Positions 1 through 8,676 of a stretch of DNA of 64,000 nt are shown piece after piece. Source of the stretch: Candidatus Colwellbacteria bacterium CG10_big_fil_rev_8_21_14_0_10_41_28 (GTDB taxonomy: Bacteria; Patescibacteriota; Minisyncoccia; UBA6257; Colwellbacteraceae). A program made the position numbers and the translations under genes. How positions within the stretch are numbered: the first letter of the stretch is position 1; each line of letters begins with the position of its first letter. Where the stretch lies: positions 1 through 64,000 of the forward strand of contig PFAG01000014.1 in assembly GCA_002773755.1 (NCBI GenBank). The letters are read 5' to 3'. The notes under the pieces were generated by a model that did not search any database, had not been told where the DNA came from, and worked only from the letters and a program-made list of their open reading frames with translations.

Positions 1-765
1 AATCCAATAGTCCTCCTAGAGTTTAATGAGAAGGGAGGAGAGATATTTGCGGAACTAACGCAAAGGAATGTTGGTAAACCAATAGCGGTGTTTCTAGATG
101 GAGAACTTTTAACCAGCCCAGTTGTCCAACAACCTATCTTAAATGGGCAAGCTCAGATAACTGGTAATTTCACTCCTGATGAGGCAAGACAACTCGTAGA
201 AAGATTTAATGCTGGAGCATTGTCAGCACCAATCAAACTAATTAATCAAAGAAGGGTTAGCGCATCTGCTGCTCAAGACTCTCTTAACCAAATCATCTTT
301 GCTGGGCTGATAGGAACTGCAGTAGTTCTTCTCTTTATGATTCTTTATTACAGATCACTGGGTATCTATGCGAGTATTGCTCTTATAATCTATTCAATTT
401 TCACCTTAGCTTTATTTAAACTAGTCCCCAATTTTACAATGACTCTTGCTGGGATAGCTGGTTTTGTCTTGTCTATAGGAATGGCTGTTGATGCCAATAT
501 TCTAATATTCGAAAGGACGAAAGAGGAGTTGAGAGAAGGGCACAGTAGGGAGGAGGCTGTTAACGAGGGGTTTAAGAGGGCCTGGCCATCTATTAGAGAT
601 TCGAATATAACCACCATTATCACTTCAATTATCCTCTATGCCTTCACCGCAAGCTTTGTTAAGGGATTTGCTCTAACCCTAGGGATGGGAGTCCTTGTTA
701 GTATGTTCTCAGCAATCTATGTAACAAGAACCATATTAAGAGCATTTACTAAACACACATCATGA
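1..765 (+). CDS. secD: Protein translocase subunit SecD (C-terminal part, 5' end outside window)
   Basis: The frame is open from base 1, so the gene begins upstream; 254 C-terminal codons are visible. SecD works with SecF at the membrane to use the proton-motive force for late steps of Sec export. The visible part holds the end of the periplasmic domain (FLDGELLTSP region) followed by the RND-type membrane domain with the family motif GMAVDANILIFER and several hydrophobic helices. The stop TGA overlaps the secF start (ATGATG), so the two are translationally coupled. The call is secure. Confidence 0.95.
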   Translation, partial: NPIVLLEFNEKGGEIFAELTQRNVGKPIAVFLDGELLTSPVVQQPILNGQAQITGNFTPDEARQLVERFNAGALSAPIKLINQRRVSASAAQDSLNQIIFAGLIGTAVVLLFMILYYRSLGIYASIALIIYSIFTLALFKLVPNFTMTLAGIAGFVLSIGMAVDANILIFERTKEELREGHSREEAVNEGFKRAWPSIRDSNITTIITSIILYAFTASFVKGFALTLGMGVLVSMFSAIYVTRTILRAFTKHTS

Positions 766-1658
766 TGAAAAAGATTTTAAAATTTAAAAAAGTCTTTCTT
801 GGGTTCTCTTTGTTGCTTGCTCTCTCTAGCGGTATAGTCATATTGATTTATGGGTTTAATCCTGGGATAGATTTCACTAGTGGATCTCTTTGGCAAATAA
901 GGGTTCCAGAAAGCTCTTCCGAAGAGGTTAGAGATTTTATTGAGACTGAATACGGAATAGATAAGATTAGTATTGCGTTTGATGAAACAGAGAATATATA
1001 TACATTAACTTTCAAAGAGATCAACGACACTGAGAGGAAGGAGATTATTAGTGGTTTTGAAGAGAAGTTTGGCGAGGGTGTAGAGGATTTAGACTTTTGG
1101 TCAGTCAGTCCAACAGTCTCACAAGAGTTGAAGGATAAGGCTAAGTGGGCAATCGGTTTGGTTCTTTTGGGAATTTCTCTCTTTATAGCTTTCGCTTTCA
1201 GAAAGGTATCAAGACCAATTAGTTCATGGAAATATGGAATTATAACTCTAATCACCCTTTCTCATGATGTTCTAATCCCTGCTGGTTTGTTTTCACTGCT
1301 TGGAACATACGCTGGAGTAACTGTCGGCACGAATTTTATGGTCGCTCTTTTGGTTGTCATGGGATTCTCGGTTCATGACACCATTGTTGTCTTCGATAGA
1401 ATCAGAGAAAACTTAACTCGCTATGGGAATAAGCTTGGGCTCGAAGAGATTGTTGATAAAAGTGTTATTGATACACTAGCCAGATCCATAAATACCTCAA
1501 TCACATTAATCTTCGTATTAGTTGCGATATATCTTTGGGGGCCAGTTAGTCTTCAATACTTCATTCTAGCTATTTTAGTTGGGACAATTGCGGGAACTTA
1601 TTCTTCCATATTTGTAGCTAGCCCACTTCTTATACTAGCTAAAGGGAAGGGGAAATAG
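762..1658 (+). CDS. secF: Protein translocase subunit SecF
   Basis: 298 aa, the usual SecF length. N-terminal helix, then the GIDFTSGSLW periplasmic motif, then five hydrophobic segments including the family signature FSVHDTIVVFDRIREN. It forms the SecDF complex with the product of the overlapping upstream gene (4-nt overlap). There is no SD before the start, consistent with coupling. The gene is followed by an intergenic promoter for the next unit. Confidence 0.95.
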   Translation: MMKKILKFKKVFLGFSLLLALSSGIVILIYGFNPGIDFTSGSLWQIRVPESSSEEVRDFIETEYGIDKISIAFDETENIYTLTFKEINDTERKEIISGFEEKFGEGVEDLDFWSVSPTVSQELKDKAKWAIGLVLLGISLFIAFAFRKVSRPISSWKYGIITLITLSHDVLIPAGLFSLLGTYAGVTVGTNFMVALLVVMGFSVHDTIVVFDRIRENLTRYGNKLGLEEIVDKSVIDTLARSINTSITLIFVLVAIYLWGPVSLQYFILAILVGTIAGTYSSIFVASPLLILAKGKGK

Positions 1659-1729
1659 TTCTTGACGCTTTCCCCAATTATCTGCCTCTTTGTGCTAGAA
1701 TCTATAGTGTAATCAGAAGCCAAATATAC

Positions 1730-1758
1730 TTGACGATATATGTATATTGTTGTATTCT
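1730..1758 (+). promoter_or_regulatory. Promoter of the sigma-4/HARE-HTH gene
   Basis: TTGACG (1730-1735), 17-nt spacer, TATTCT (1753-1758). The predicted start of transcription is only a few bases before ATG 1771, so the mRNA would be almost leaderless. A further TTGACG at 1662-1667 and an extended TGcTAGAAT at 1693-1701 lie upstream but are not correctly spaced as one promoter. Confidence 0.65.
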
Positions 1759-1770
1759 TAACAGGCTAAT

Positions 1771-2610
1771 ATGATAGAAATAGCAGTAAAACTTGATATA
1801 GACGAGTTGATTAGAAAAGCCCTACAAGCTGAGGATAAGCGTGCTAGGGATATTTTGGTACGTAGATTTGGCTTAAAAACACCAGAAAAATATACTCTTG
1901 CCAGTCTTGGTGATGAGTATGGTCTAACCAGAGAGAGGGTTCGTCAGATCGAGGCCGCAACTCTAAAGTCTGTTAGGAATAGAATTATTGAAGAAGAAGA
2001 GGTTATTGCCTTTCTTAAGCTCGTAGAAAATTATCTAGAAGGAGTAGCTAATTTAAGGCGCAGTGATCTTCTCGCAAGAGACTTTGCGATGTTAAGTGGA
2101 TATGAAGATGGATATCACACCGTTTTTGAAAATAAACTTGTCTTTTTGGCCAAGGCTTTAGGAAATCCATATATTGTTGATGAGACTCAAGATATGTATA
2201 CAGTTTGGCACAATGATAAAGAGGTTCATGGTAAGGCTAAGGACTTTGTAGATAGTCTTATTAATTCCGAGAAGCACGACTTTGATCACGTTCTTAGACA
2301 GATTATAAAGGAACACGAATTACCAGAGTCAACAATTCTCAATTACTTATCAATCTCGAAGAATTTCGGAATTGGTCCATATGGTCATCTAGGGGCAGAT
2401 CATTGGGTGCACATTAATCCAAAGACAGTTAAGGATATGGCTTATCTGGTCCTATTACAAAATTCTGATCCAATGCACTTTAGAGAAATAGCCGAAGAAG
2501 TTAATAAAATGAGTGATAAGAAGAGGGCCCATGCCACAGTTCACAATGAATTGATAAGAGATGATAGATTCAAGCTCTTTGGTAGAGGAACCTATTCTTT
2601 AAATGAGTGA
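1771..2610 (+). CDS. Sigma-70 region 4-like plus HARE-HTH domain regulator
   Basis: 279 aa. Residues ~20-70 carry a sigma-70 region 4 helix-turn-helix with the characteristic LTRERVRQIEAATL motif (-35 recognition in sigma factors). The C-terminal ~60 residues (from DPMHFREIAEEVN to GRGTYSLNE) look like a HARE-HTH winged helix, as in RNA polymerase delta. Regions 2 and 3 of a sigma factor are absent, so it probably cannot initiate transcription alone; a promoter-binding regulator or RNAP accessory factor is inferred. It overlaps the next gene by 8 nt, suggesting co-transcription with the membrane protein/ATPase pair. Confidence 0.7.
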   Translation: MIEIAVKLDIDELIRKALQAEDKRARDILVRRFGLKTPEKYTLASLGDEYGLTRERVRQIEAATLKSVRNRIIEEEEVIAFLKLVENYLEGVANLRRSDLLARDFAMLSGYEDGYHTVFENKLVFLAKALGNPYIVDETQDMYTVWHNDKEVHGKAKDFVDSLINSEKHDFDHVLRQIIKEHELPESTILNYLSISKNFGIGPYGHLGADHWVHINPKTVKDMAYLVLLQNSDPMHFREIAEEVNKMSDKKRAHATVHNELIRDDRFKLFGRGTYSLNE

Positions 2611-3913
2611 TCTCTTAATTGAAACACTTAGTGGATATCTTTCCTATTGGTGGGTTGTCGTCCCTGTAATCGCCTACATACTGGGCAAAGACTGGTGGTT
2701 GGCGCACATAACTGATGAGCACATTGATGCAATCGAGTGGATCATGTGGGAAATTAGTATTCCGAAAGATAACCTTAAGTCCATCAAGGCTATGGAACAG
2801 GTTATAACCTCCCTCCATGGGATATATTCTTTTGGTATTTTAAAAAAGGATAAATGGCTCAAAGGGGTTATTGAGCCTTGGATATCTCTGGAGATGGTTG
2901 GTATGGCTAAGGGTGTTCATTTTTATGTAAGAGCTCCTAAGAAGTTTAAGAATCTTGTTGAAGCTTCATTCTTTGCTCAATTTCCAGATGCAGAGCTTCT
3001 CCAGGTAGAGGACTATACAAGCCTTATTAAAACTAAAACCTTTGCTAACTACGATATCTTTGGCACAGACTTTGTCTTAGCAGAGAAAGACTATTTGCCA
3101 ATAAAGACCTATGAATACTTTGAGGACATGAAGGAGGAAAAAACTTTTGATCCTTTAGCCACCCTAACTGAAGTTATGGCTGGGCTTAAAGAGGATGAGA
3201 TGATTTGGATACAGATTCTTTTGAGGGCCACTGGAGATGATTGGCGTAAAGGCGCAGAGACAGCAATCAAGGAGATAATGGGAGAGAAGGTTCAAAAGCC
3301 CAAAAGCAGTTTGGATATAGTTAAGGAGGAACTTCTACACTTAGTCAAGAATGTTCCACGTGGGGTTATCCCAGCACCTTTTGAGGCACCTAAGATGAGC
3401 GGTCTTGCAAGTGAAGAAAAAAAAGATCCTAAGTCTAACTCAAGCCCAAGAACACCTGGCGATACGGACAAGATGAAGGCCATAAGTAACAAGATGTCTA
3501 AGAAGGCCTTCAATACACTTATTAGGTTTATCTATATTGATGACAAGGATAATTTCAGCGGAGAGAATACCACCGCTGTTATGGGCGCTCTTAGACAGTT
3601 TGGAGATGCTAACCTAAATAGTCTTAGACCAAATATGAACACGATGACTCTTAAGCCAAGAAGGAGTTTTAATAAGAAGAAAGTCTTAGCTAAGAAAAAG
3701 AGAAACTTGATGATCGCATATATTGAGAGAGCCATGCCAAGGTATGTTAAAAATCCTGAGATAGACCTTAATTTGAAAACATCTATATTGGGTGCTGACG
3801 AGGTAGCCACAATTTTCCACCCACCAACAGATTATGTAAAATCTGAGAAGGTTAAAGCGATCCAATCAAGAAAAGGTAATCCCCCAACTAATCTTCCAAC
3901 ATTCGAATCATGA
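2603..3913 (+). CDS. Membrane-anchored protein paired with a TraD-like ATPase
   Basis: 436 aa. An N-terminal hydrophobic segment (residues ~8-25, YWWVVVPVIAYILGK) is followed by a long soluble region with no motif I recognise. Residues ~245-300 are a low-complexity Pro/Ser/Lys linker, and the region from ~360 is very basic. The family resembles CPR proteins encoded directly upstream of type IV secretion-like ATPases (I believe some are annotated DUF8128, from memory). It overlaps genes on both sides (8 nt upstream, 4 nt downstream). The inferred role is membrane partner of the following ATPase; the function is unknown. Confidence 0.6.
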   Translation: MSDLLIETLSGYLSYWWVVVPVIAYILGKDWWLAHITDEHIDAIEWIMWEISIPKDNLKSIKAMEQVITSLHGIYSFGILKKDKWLKGVIEPWISLEMVGMAKGVHFYVRAPKKFKNLVEASFFAQFPDAELLQVEDYTSLIKTKTFANYDIFGTDFVLAEKDYLPIKTYEYFEDMKEEKTFDPLATLTEVMAGLKEDEMIWIQILLRATGDDWRKGAETAIKEIMGEKVQKPKSSLDIVKEELLHLVKNVPRGVIPAPFEAPKMSGLASEEKKDPKSNSSPRTPGDTDKMKAISNKMSKKAFNTLIRFIYIDDKDNFSGENTTAVMGALRQFGDANLNSLRPNMNTMTLKPRRSFNKKKVLAKKKRNLMIAYIERAMPRYVKNPEIDLNLKTSILGADEVATIFHPPTDYVKSEKVKAIQSRKGNPPTNLPTFES

Positions 3914-5349
3914 GCGAACCAGAAAACAAAGACATAACCTTAATCGGTAAGACAAACTTCAGAACGCCAACTCGTTTTGGTATTAGACAGGAAGATAGAA
4001 TGAGGCACATGTATGTTATAGGTAAGACCGGCCAGGGGAAATCTGTTTTGCTTGAGAACATGATCGCAGACGACATTCGAGATGGTAGAGGAGTTGGCAT
4101 TATTGACCCTCATGGTGAATTAGCTGAAAAAATCTTGGAATTAGTTCCAGAAGAGCGTCTAGATGATGTTGTCTATTTCAATCCAGCTGATACAGATTAT
4201 CCAATTGGATTCAATCCACTAGAAAAAGTTGGAGATGAACACATCCACAGGGTTGCTTCAGGAGTTATGGCAGCCTTCAAGAAGGTCTGGGCCAATGTTT
4301 GGTCAGACAGAATGGAATATATCTTAAACAACACTTTACTAGCCCTACTTGAATATCCCGGGGCTACCCTCCTCGATGTTATGAGGATGCTTACAGATCC
4401 TAAGTACAGAAAAAAAGTTATTGATGAGCTAACAGATCCTGTGGTTAAGAACTTTTGGACAAAGGAGTTTAATACTTGGAGCGAGAGATATGCTGTTGAG
4501 GCTAACGCAGCAGTTCTGAATAAAATTGGTCAACTTGTGGCCAATCCTTTAGTTAGACACATCATCGGTCAACCCACTTCGACTCTAAATGTACGTCAGA
4601 TCATGGATGATAAAAAGATATTTATAATGAATCTTTCGAAGGCTGCCATGGGAGAAGACAACTCTGCACTTATGGGAGCCCTTCTAATTACAAAAATTCA
4701 GATGGCTGCCATGAGTAGAGCCGACATTTCAGTGGAAGAGAGAAAGAATTTCTTCCTGTACATAGACGAGTTCCAAAATTTTTCAACAGACTCCTTCGCA
4801 GATATTCTTTCAGAGGCCAGAAAATATGGATTGAGTTTAACGCTTGCGCACCAATACATTAATCAGCTTACCGATCCAAGCAATAAGAGTCAGAAAGTTA
4901 GAGATGCCATCTTTGGAAACGTTGGGACCATGATCTGTTTCAGGGTTGGAGCAGAGGATGCAGAGTTCTTAGAAAAAGAGATGGAGCCAGAATTTGATGC
5001 TAACGATCTGGTTAATATCCCTCAGTACAATATATATATAAAATTGATGATTGATGGGGTTGCTTCACAGCCATTCTCCGCTTCAACCTTGCCTCCTATA
5101 GACGTGGATAAGGATCTCACAGAAGTCATAATAGAAAACAGTAGAGCTAGATACGGAGTGCCCGTTGGTGAGGTAGAGGCTAATATCAGCAAAGACTATC
5201 AAGGAGTAAGCGATGTGGCCGAAAAGATTAATAGAAAAGGAGAGAAGAGGCTAGATAGTCTCAGGGATAATCCTCAAAAGAAAAAAGATCTTAAAATAGA
5301 CAAAAGCAAGCTGCAGAAGGCCCTCGAAGACACCCCTAGCTCTAACTAA
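3910..5349 (+). CDS. Type IV secretion/coupling-protein-like ATPase (VirD4/TraD, DUF87-type)
   Basis: 479 aa. Walker A is GKTGQGKSVLLENM near residue 38, followed by GVGIIDPHGELAEKILE, typical of HerA/FtsK-family conjugation ATPases. Walker B is FFLYIDEFQNFSTDSF with a sensor-like SEARKYGLSLTLAHQY, as in TraD/TraM-recognition proteins. There is no transmembrane segment; the anchor is probably the upstream protein, whose stop overlaps this start (ATGA). The Lys-rich tail may bind nucleic acid. Likely DNA or protein pumping at the membrane; the substrate cannot be read from sequence. No relaxase or mating-pair genes are in the window. Confidence 0.8.
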   Translation: MSEPENKDITLIGKTNFRTPTRFGIRQEDRMRHMYVIGKTGQGKSVLLENMIADDIRDGRGVGIIDPHGELAEKILELVPEERLDDVVYFNPADTDYPIGFNPLEKVGDEHIHRVASGVMAAFKKVWANVWSDRMEYILNNTLLALLEYPGATLLDVMRMLTDPKYRKKVIDELTDPVVKNFWTKEFNTWSERYAVEANAAVLNKIGQLVANPLVRHIIGQPTSTLNVRQIMDDKKIFIMNLSKAAMGEDNSALMGALLITKIQMAAMSRADISVEERKNFFLYIDEFQNFSTDSFADILSEARKYGLSLTLAHQYINQLTDPSNKSQKVRDAIFGNVGTMICFRVGAEDAEFLEKEMEPEFDANDLVNIPQYNIYIKLMIDGVASQPFSASTLPPIDVDKDLTEVIIENSRARYGVPVGEVEANISKDYQGVSDVAEKINRKGEKRLDSLRDNPQKKKDLKIDKSKLQKALEDTPSSN

Positions 5350-5354
5350 TATAA

Positions 5355-5915
5355 ATGCTTGGAATTAATGATCTTAAAAGAGGTTTAGTTATAGTCGTTG
5401 ATGGAGAGCCATTTAGAATTATGACAGTTCAGCACACCCATATTGGTAGGGGTAGTGCCAATGTCCAGACAAAGGTAAGAAGCGTTATCTCAGGAAAAAT
5501 ATTTGATAAGACCTTTAAGCCAGCAGACACATTCGAAGAGGCAGAAATAAGAAAGGAGGGTATTAAGTTTATATACTCTAGAAATGGAGAATTTTGGTTT
5601 CATGAAGGGGCAAATCCATCAAAGAGGTTCTCTCTTTCAGAAGATTCTGTTGGAGATCAGAAAGATTATTTGAAACCAGATCTTGAGATAAAATCACTTC
5701 TCTTCAGGGGAGAGATTATCGGTGTTGAAATTCCAGTTAAAGTAACTTACGAGGTCTCAGAAGCGCCGCCCAACATTAAGGGGAATACTGCTCAAGGTGG
5801 AAACAAACAGGTGACTATTGAAACTGGACTCAAAATAAGTACCCCTATGTTTATAGAGACAGGGGACAGGATCGTGGTTAATACAGATACGGGTGAGTAC
5901 GTAGAGAGAGGTTAA
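5355..5915 (+). CDS. efp: Translation elongation factor P
   Basis: 186 aa, full length, with KOW-like domain I (DGEPFRIMTVQHTH), OB domains II and III, and the C-terminal DTGEYVERG. EF-P relieves ribosome stalling at polyproline. The tip residue that is Lys34 in E. coli is here Arg32 (HIGRGSAN), as in the Arg-type EF-Ps. The gene follows the ATPase by 5 nt with no SD (ATAAATG), so it is probably in the same transcript. Confident by length and domain motifs. Confidence 0.95.
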   Translation: MLGINDLKRGLVIVVDGEPFRIMTVQHTHIGRGSANVQTKVRSVISGKIFDKTFKPADTFEEAEIRKEGIKFIYSRNGEFWFHEGANPSKRFSLSEDSVGDQKDYLKPDLEIKSLLFRGEIIGVEIPVKVTYEVSEAPPNIKGNTAQGGNKQVTIETGLKISTPMFIETGDRIVVNTDTGEYVERG

Positions 5916-5968
5916 CTAATATTACTCTCCCTTTTTTGGTGGAGGGAGGATCGGGGTTTGTTTCCTTT

Positions 5969-6018
5969 TATAATATAGAGATTTGATCTCAATCTCTTGA
6001 TTAAAAGGTTCTTATAAA
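5969..6018 (+). promoter_or_regulatory. Putative promoter region of mnmA
   Basis: Two -10-like boxes occur: TATAAT 5969-5974 and TATAAA 6013-6018. The second ends 7 nt before ATG 6026 and would give a leaderless mRNA. Between them is a small inverted repeat (GAGATT near 5979, AATCTC near 5992). No convincing -35 was seen for either box. Confidence 0.45.
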
Positions 6019-6025
6019 ATAGCCT

Positions 6026-7081
6026 ATGGACAAGATGGATAAGGAAAAAGGCAGAGTCTTTGTTGGTATGTCTGGCGGAGTTGATTCGTCTGTAGCCGCA
6101 TATCTTCTTAAAAAAAGGGGATATGAAGTAATTGGAGTGCATCTTAGATGTTGGAACAAAAATGGTTGTGATGAAAAGGAGGCCACAGATGCGAGACTCG
6201 TAGCAGAACACTTAAATATTCCCTTTTATGTCTTCGATATGGAAAAAGAATATAAGGAAAGGGTTGTTGATTATATGATCGACGGTTATAGAGACGGCAT
6301 AACTCCCAATCCAGATGTTATGTGCAATAAAGAGATTAAGTTTGGCCTTTTCATGGAAAAGGCTCTTTCAATGGGTGCTCGATTTATCGCTACGGGCCAT
6401 TATGCTCGAGTTAAAGAGATGGGTGGTATCTATTCCATCTACAGAGGGAAAGATGGTAATAAGGACCAGAGCTACTTCTTATGGACTCTTAATCAGGATC
6501 AATTATCAAAGATCCTGTTCCCACTAGGAGATTTAAAGAAAGATAAGGTTAGAAAGATTGCTAAGAAGGCGGGTCTTCACATTGCTGATAAAAAAGACTC
6601 ACAAGGGATATGCTTTGTTGGTCAGGTTTCAATTGATGAATTCTTGGGAGAATACCTTTCCCAAAAGGAGGGTCAGATTATAAATATAAGGGGAGAAGTT
6701 GTTGGGACTCATAGGGGTGCTCACTTTTATACAATTGGTCAAAGACATGGTCTCGGAGTCGCACTTAGTGAGCCTTACTACGTTTCAAAAATAGATGTGA
6801 ATAAGAACACCGTTATTCTCGCTCCAGAAGATGATCCCTCACTTTTTGAAAGAGAAATAAAGATATCGAAGGTTAACATGGTTCCCAATCAAGAAACTCC
6901 TCAGAAAGTTCTTGTCCAGATTAGATATAGGCAAGAACCTGTTTCTGCAATCTTATCCCAGAAGAATGGATCTTTTCATATAGATTTTGATAAGCCAGTT
7001 AAGTTTGTTGCTCCTGGTCAATCAGCAGTTTTTTATAATCCAAAGGGTCAGCTAATTGGCGGTGGCATAATCAACAGTTAA
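6026..7081 (+). CDS. mnmA: tRNA-specific 2-thiouridylase MnmA
   Basis: 351 aa. Makes the 2-thio group of U34 in Lys, Glu and Gln tRNAs. The N-type PP-loop GMSGGVDSSVAAYLL (residues ~14-28) binds ATP. The two catalytic cysteines are in NPDVMCNKEIKFG (~98) and SQGICFVGQ (~200). The central and C-terminal beta-barrel domains are present, with GQRHGLGVA. An alternative in-frame ATG lies at 6035. Upstream -10 boxes suggest its own promoter. A thiolation partner (cysteine desulfurase) is not in the window. Confidence 0.95.
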   Translation: MDKMDKEKGRVFVGMSGGVDSSVAAYLLKKRGYEVIGVHLRCWNKNGCDEKEATDARLVAEHLNIPFYVFDMEKEYKERVVDYMIDGYRDGITPNPDVMCNKEIKFGLFMEKALSMGARFIATGHYARVKEMGGIYSIYRGKDGNKDQSYFLWTLNQDQLSKILFPLGDLKKDKVRKIAKKAGLHIADKKDSQGICFVGQVSIDEFLGEYLSQKEGQIINIRGEVVGTHRGAHFYTIGQRHGLGVALSEPYYVSKIDVNKNTVILAPEDDPSLFEREIKISKVNMVPNQETPQKVLVQIRYRQEPVSAILSQKNGSFHIDFDKPVKFVAPGQSAVFYNPKGQLIGGGIINS

Positions 7082-7082
7082 A

Positions 7083-7110
7083 TTGACACTCTCCCAATAA
7101 TGATTAGTAT
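7083..7110 (+). promoter_or_regulatory. Promoter of the 56-aa mini-gene
   Basis: TTGACA (7083-7088), 16-nt spacer, TAGTAT (7105-7110), immediately after the mnmA stop. The ~40-nt leader contains a small hairpin CTGGA-AGG-TCCAG (7121-7133) before the SD. Confidence 0.7.
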
Positions 7111-7156
7111 GTAAAGTCCACTGGAAGGTCCAGGGGGAGTACATTGGGAGGAAGCG

Positions 7157-7327
7157 TTGAATGACTTCGAGGAGCAGGAGCTCCGCAAGGACAAAGGCAG
7201 AAGGCATCGCCCCGCCTCAAAGGTTCTGAACCCAGATTTCTATCTGGGAGATGACACCCCAGATGATCAGGAGATGGCGCAGTCTCATTCCGAGAGCATC
7301 AGTTCTGATCTGGAATCCGCGGAGTAG
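7157..7327 (+). CDS. Small acidic orphan protein (56 aa), TTG start
   Basis: The proposed start TTG 7157 is preceded by the SD GGGAGG (7146-7151) at 5-nt spacing. The 56 residues are strongly charged (EEQELRKDKGRRHR near the N-terminus, GDDTPDDQE in the middle, acidic Ser-rich C-terminus), with no hydrophobic segment. I do not recognise it. It has its own promoter upstream and a very strong terminator 13 nt after the stop. Codon choice (CTC, CGC, GCC, TCC) is visibly more GC-rich than in its neighbours. The alternative is a non-coding RNA, but SD, frame and terminator together favour a gene. Confidence 0.6.
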   Translation: MNDFEEQELRKDKGRRHRPASKVLNPDFYLGDDTPDDQEMAQSHSESISSDLESAE

Positions 7328-7340
7328 TCGCTCACTTCGA

Positions 7341-7384
7341 AGGGCCTCGTTTTGGAATTTCCAAAGCGAGGCCTTTCTTTTTTT
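7341..7384 (+). terminator. Rho-independent terminator
   Basis: A 15-bp stem (7341-7355 with 7361-7375, two G.T pairs near the ends) and 5-nt loop AATTT, followed by a T-rich run. It separates the mini-gene from comEC. Confidence 0.9.
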
Positions 7385-7401
7385 GATACTATTTATTTTA
7401 A

Positions 7402-8676
7402 GTGCTTATACACGAAAAAGTTTTTTATGGAGGGGTATTCTTTATATTAGGAGTGTTCGGGGCAGCCTTTGATATAAGCTTTTTGATATCAGTATCCCTT
7501 ATGACTATTGCAGTCTTCTTACTTAAGGCAGATTTTAGATTTCGCTTAATATTAATACTTTTGTTTATCTTAGGTTCTTTTTATCTAAACTTTTATGAAA
7601 GCCTGAATAAAGTCAGAGTTGATTCTAGAGCAGAAGAATTAACGGGGACTATAATCTCAAAACCAGAATATAGATTAGAATATTCTCTCATAGAGGTTGA
7701 ACTGGAAGATCCAAACAGTGGAGTAGTTAGAGTATATCTTGAGCCAGGAAAATCTTTCAGATATGGAGATAAAGTTTCTATAGAGGGAGAGCTTACAACA
7801 ACCAGTAGGGGAAACACTATAATATCTTTTCCTAAAAACATAATAAAAATCGAACCAGCTCAAAGAACTGTTAGAGGAACCCTCTTTTATATTAGAGATA
7901 GTCTTGTTTATAACTTAGAAAAGGTTTTGCCTGCTTCTAAGTCATCTTTAGCTGCGGGGATTTTGATTGGAGAAAGAACGGGTTTTACAAAAGAGTTTGA
8001 GGAATCTATGAGCGGGAGTGGAACTACTCACATAGTGGCTCTCTCTGGATATAATGTTGCTGTAATTGTAGTAATACTTTCTTCCATATTCGGATATCTT
8101 TTAAATAGAAGGTGGGCTTTCTATGCTAGCCTCATGGCTGTTCCACTTTTTGTAATCATGACTGGAGCAGAGCCGTCCGTGGTCAGGGCTGCTATTATGG
8201 GTCTCGTGCTTGTGTCAGCAGAGTATCTAGGCAGACAATATAGCTTTAAGAATATCTTAGTGCTAACTGCCCTAGCTATGCTTATATACAACCCCACCTT
8301 AATTATCAGCCTTAGCTTCCAACTGTCCTTCGCTGCTCTACTGGGGATCGTATACATATATCCTTGGTTGAGCGAAAAGTTTAATATATCTCAAGAAGGC
8401 TTTCTCTCTTGGAGAAAGAATGCTCTTCAAACCTTTTCTGCTCAGCTTGCTGTTACTCCCGTAATTCTTTTAGGAGTCGGCAAGATATCCCTCACTTCTC
8501 TTTTCGCAAACACGTTAATTCTTGAATTTATCCCCCTAACCATGCTCTTGAGTTTCATGGTGGCTACTATCGGATTTATATCTTTTCCAGTTTCTCAAGT
8601 AATCGGTTGGGGACTTAATCTATTATTAAGCTATGAAGTATTCATTATTAATTTTTTTGGTTCTCTTTGGACTTAA
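7402..8676 (+). CDS. comEC: ComEC/Rec2 competence protein, channel domain
   Basis: 424 aa, GTG start with no SD. An N-terminal hydrophobic pair, an OB-like extracellular region (residues ~65-160), then the competence domain with about eight hydrophobic helices and the family motif SGSGTTHIVALSGYNVAVI. ComEC forms the inner-membrane channel for single-stranded DNA uptake. The metallo-beta-lactamase domain that is usually fused at the C-terminus is encoded by the next gene, which begins 44 nt before this stop in another frame. An alternative is a frameshifted fusion, but the second gene has its own plausible start and signal-like helix. Confidence 0.85.
   Translation: MLIHEKVFYGGVFFILGVFGAAFDISFLISVSLMTIAVFLLKADFRFRLILILLFILGSFYLNFYESLNKVRVDSRAEELTGTIISKPEYRLEYSLIEVELEDPNSGVVRVYLEPGKSFRYGDKVSIEGELTTTSRGNTIISFPKNIIKIEPAQRTVRGTLFYIRDSLVYNLEKVLPASKSSLAAGILIGERTGFTKEFEESMSGSGTTHIVALSGYNVAVIVVILSSIFGYLLNRRWAFYASLMAVPLFVIMTGAEPSVVRAAIMGLVLVSAEYLGRQYSFKNILVLTALAMLIYNPTLIISLSFQLSFAALLGIVYIYPWLSEKFNISQEGFLSWRKNALQTFSAQLAVTPVILLGVGKISLTSLFANTLILEFIPLTMLLSFMVATIGFISFPVSQVIGWGLNLLLSYEVFIINFFGSLWT

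Noticed and set aside
1662..1701. Upstream promoter TTGACG with TAGAAT
   Set aside because: Spacing of 28 nt is too long for one promoter; the pair at 1730-1758 is properly spaced.
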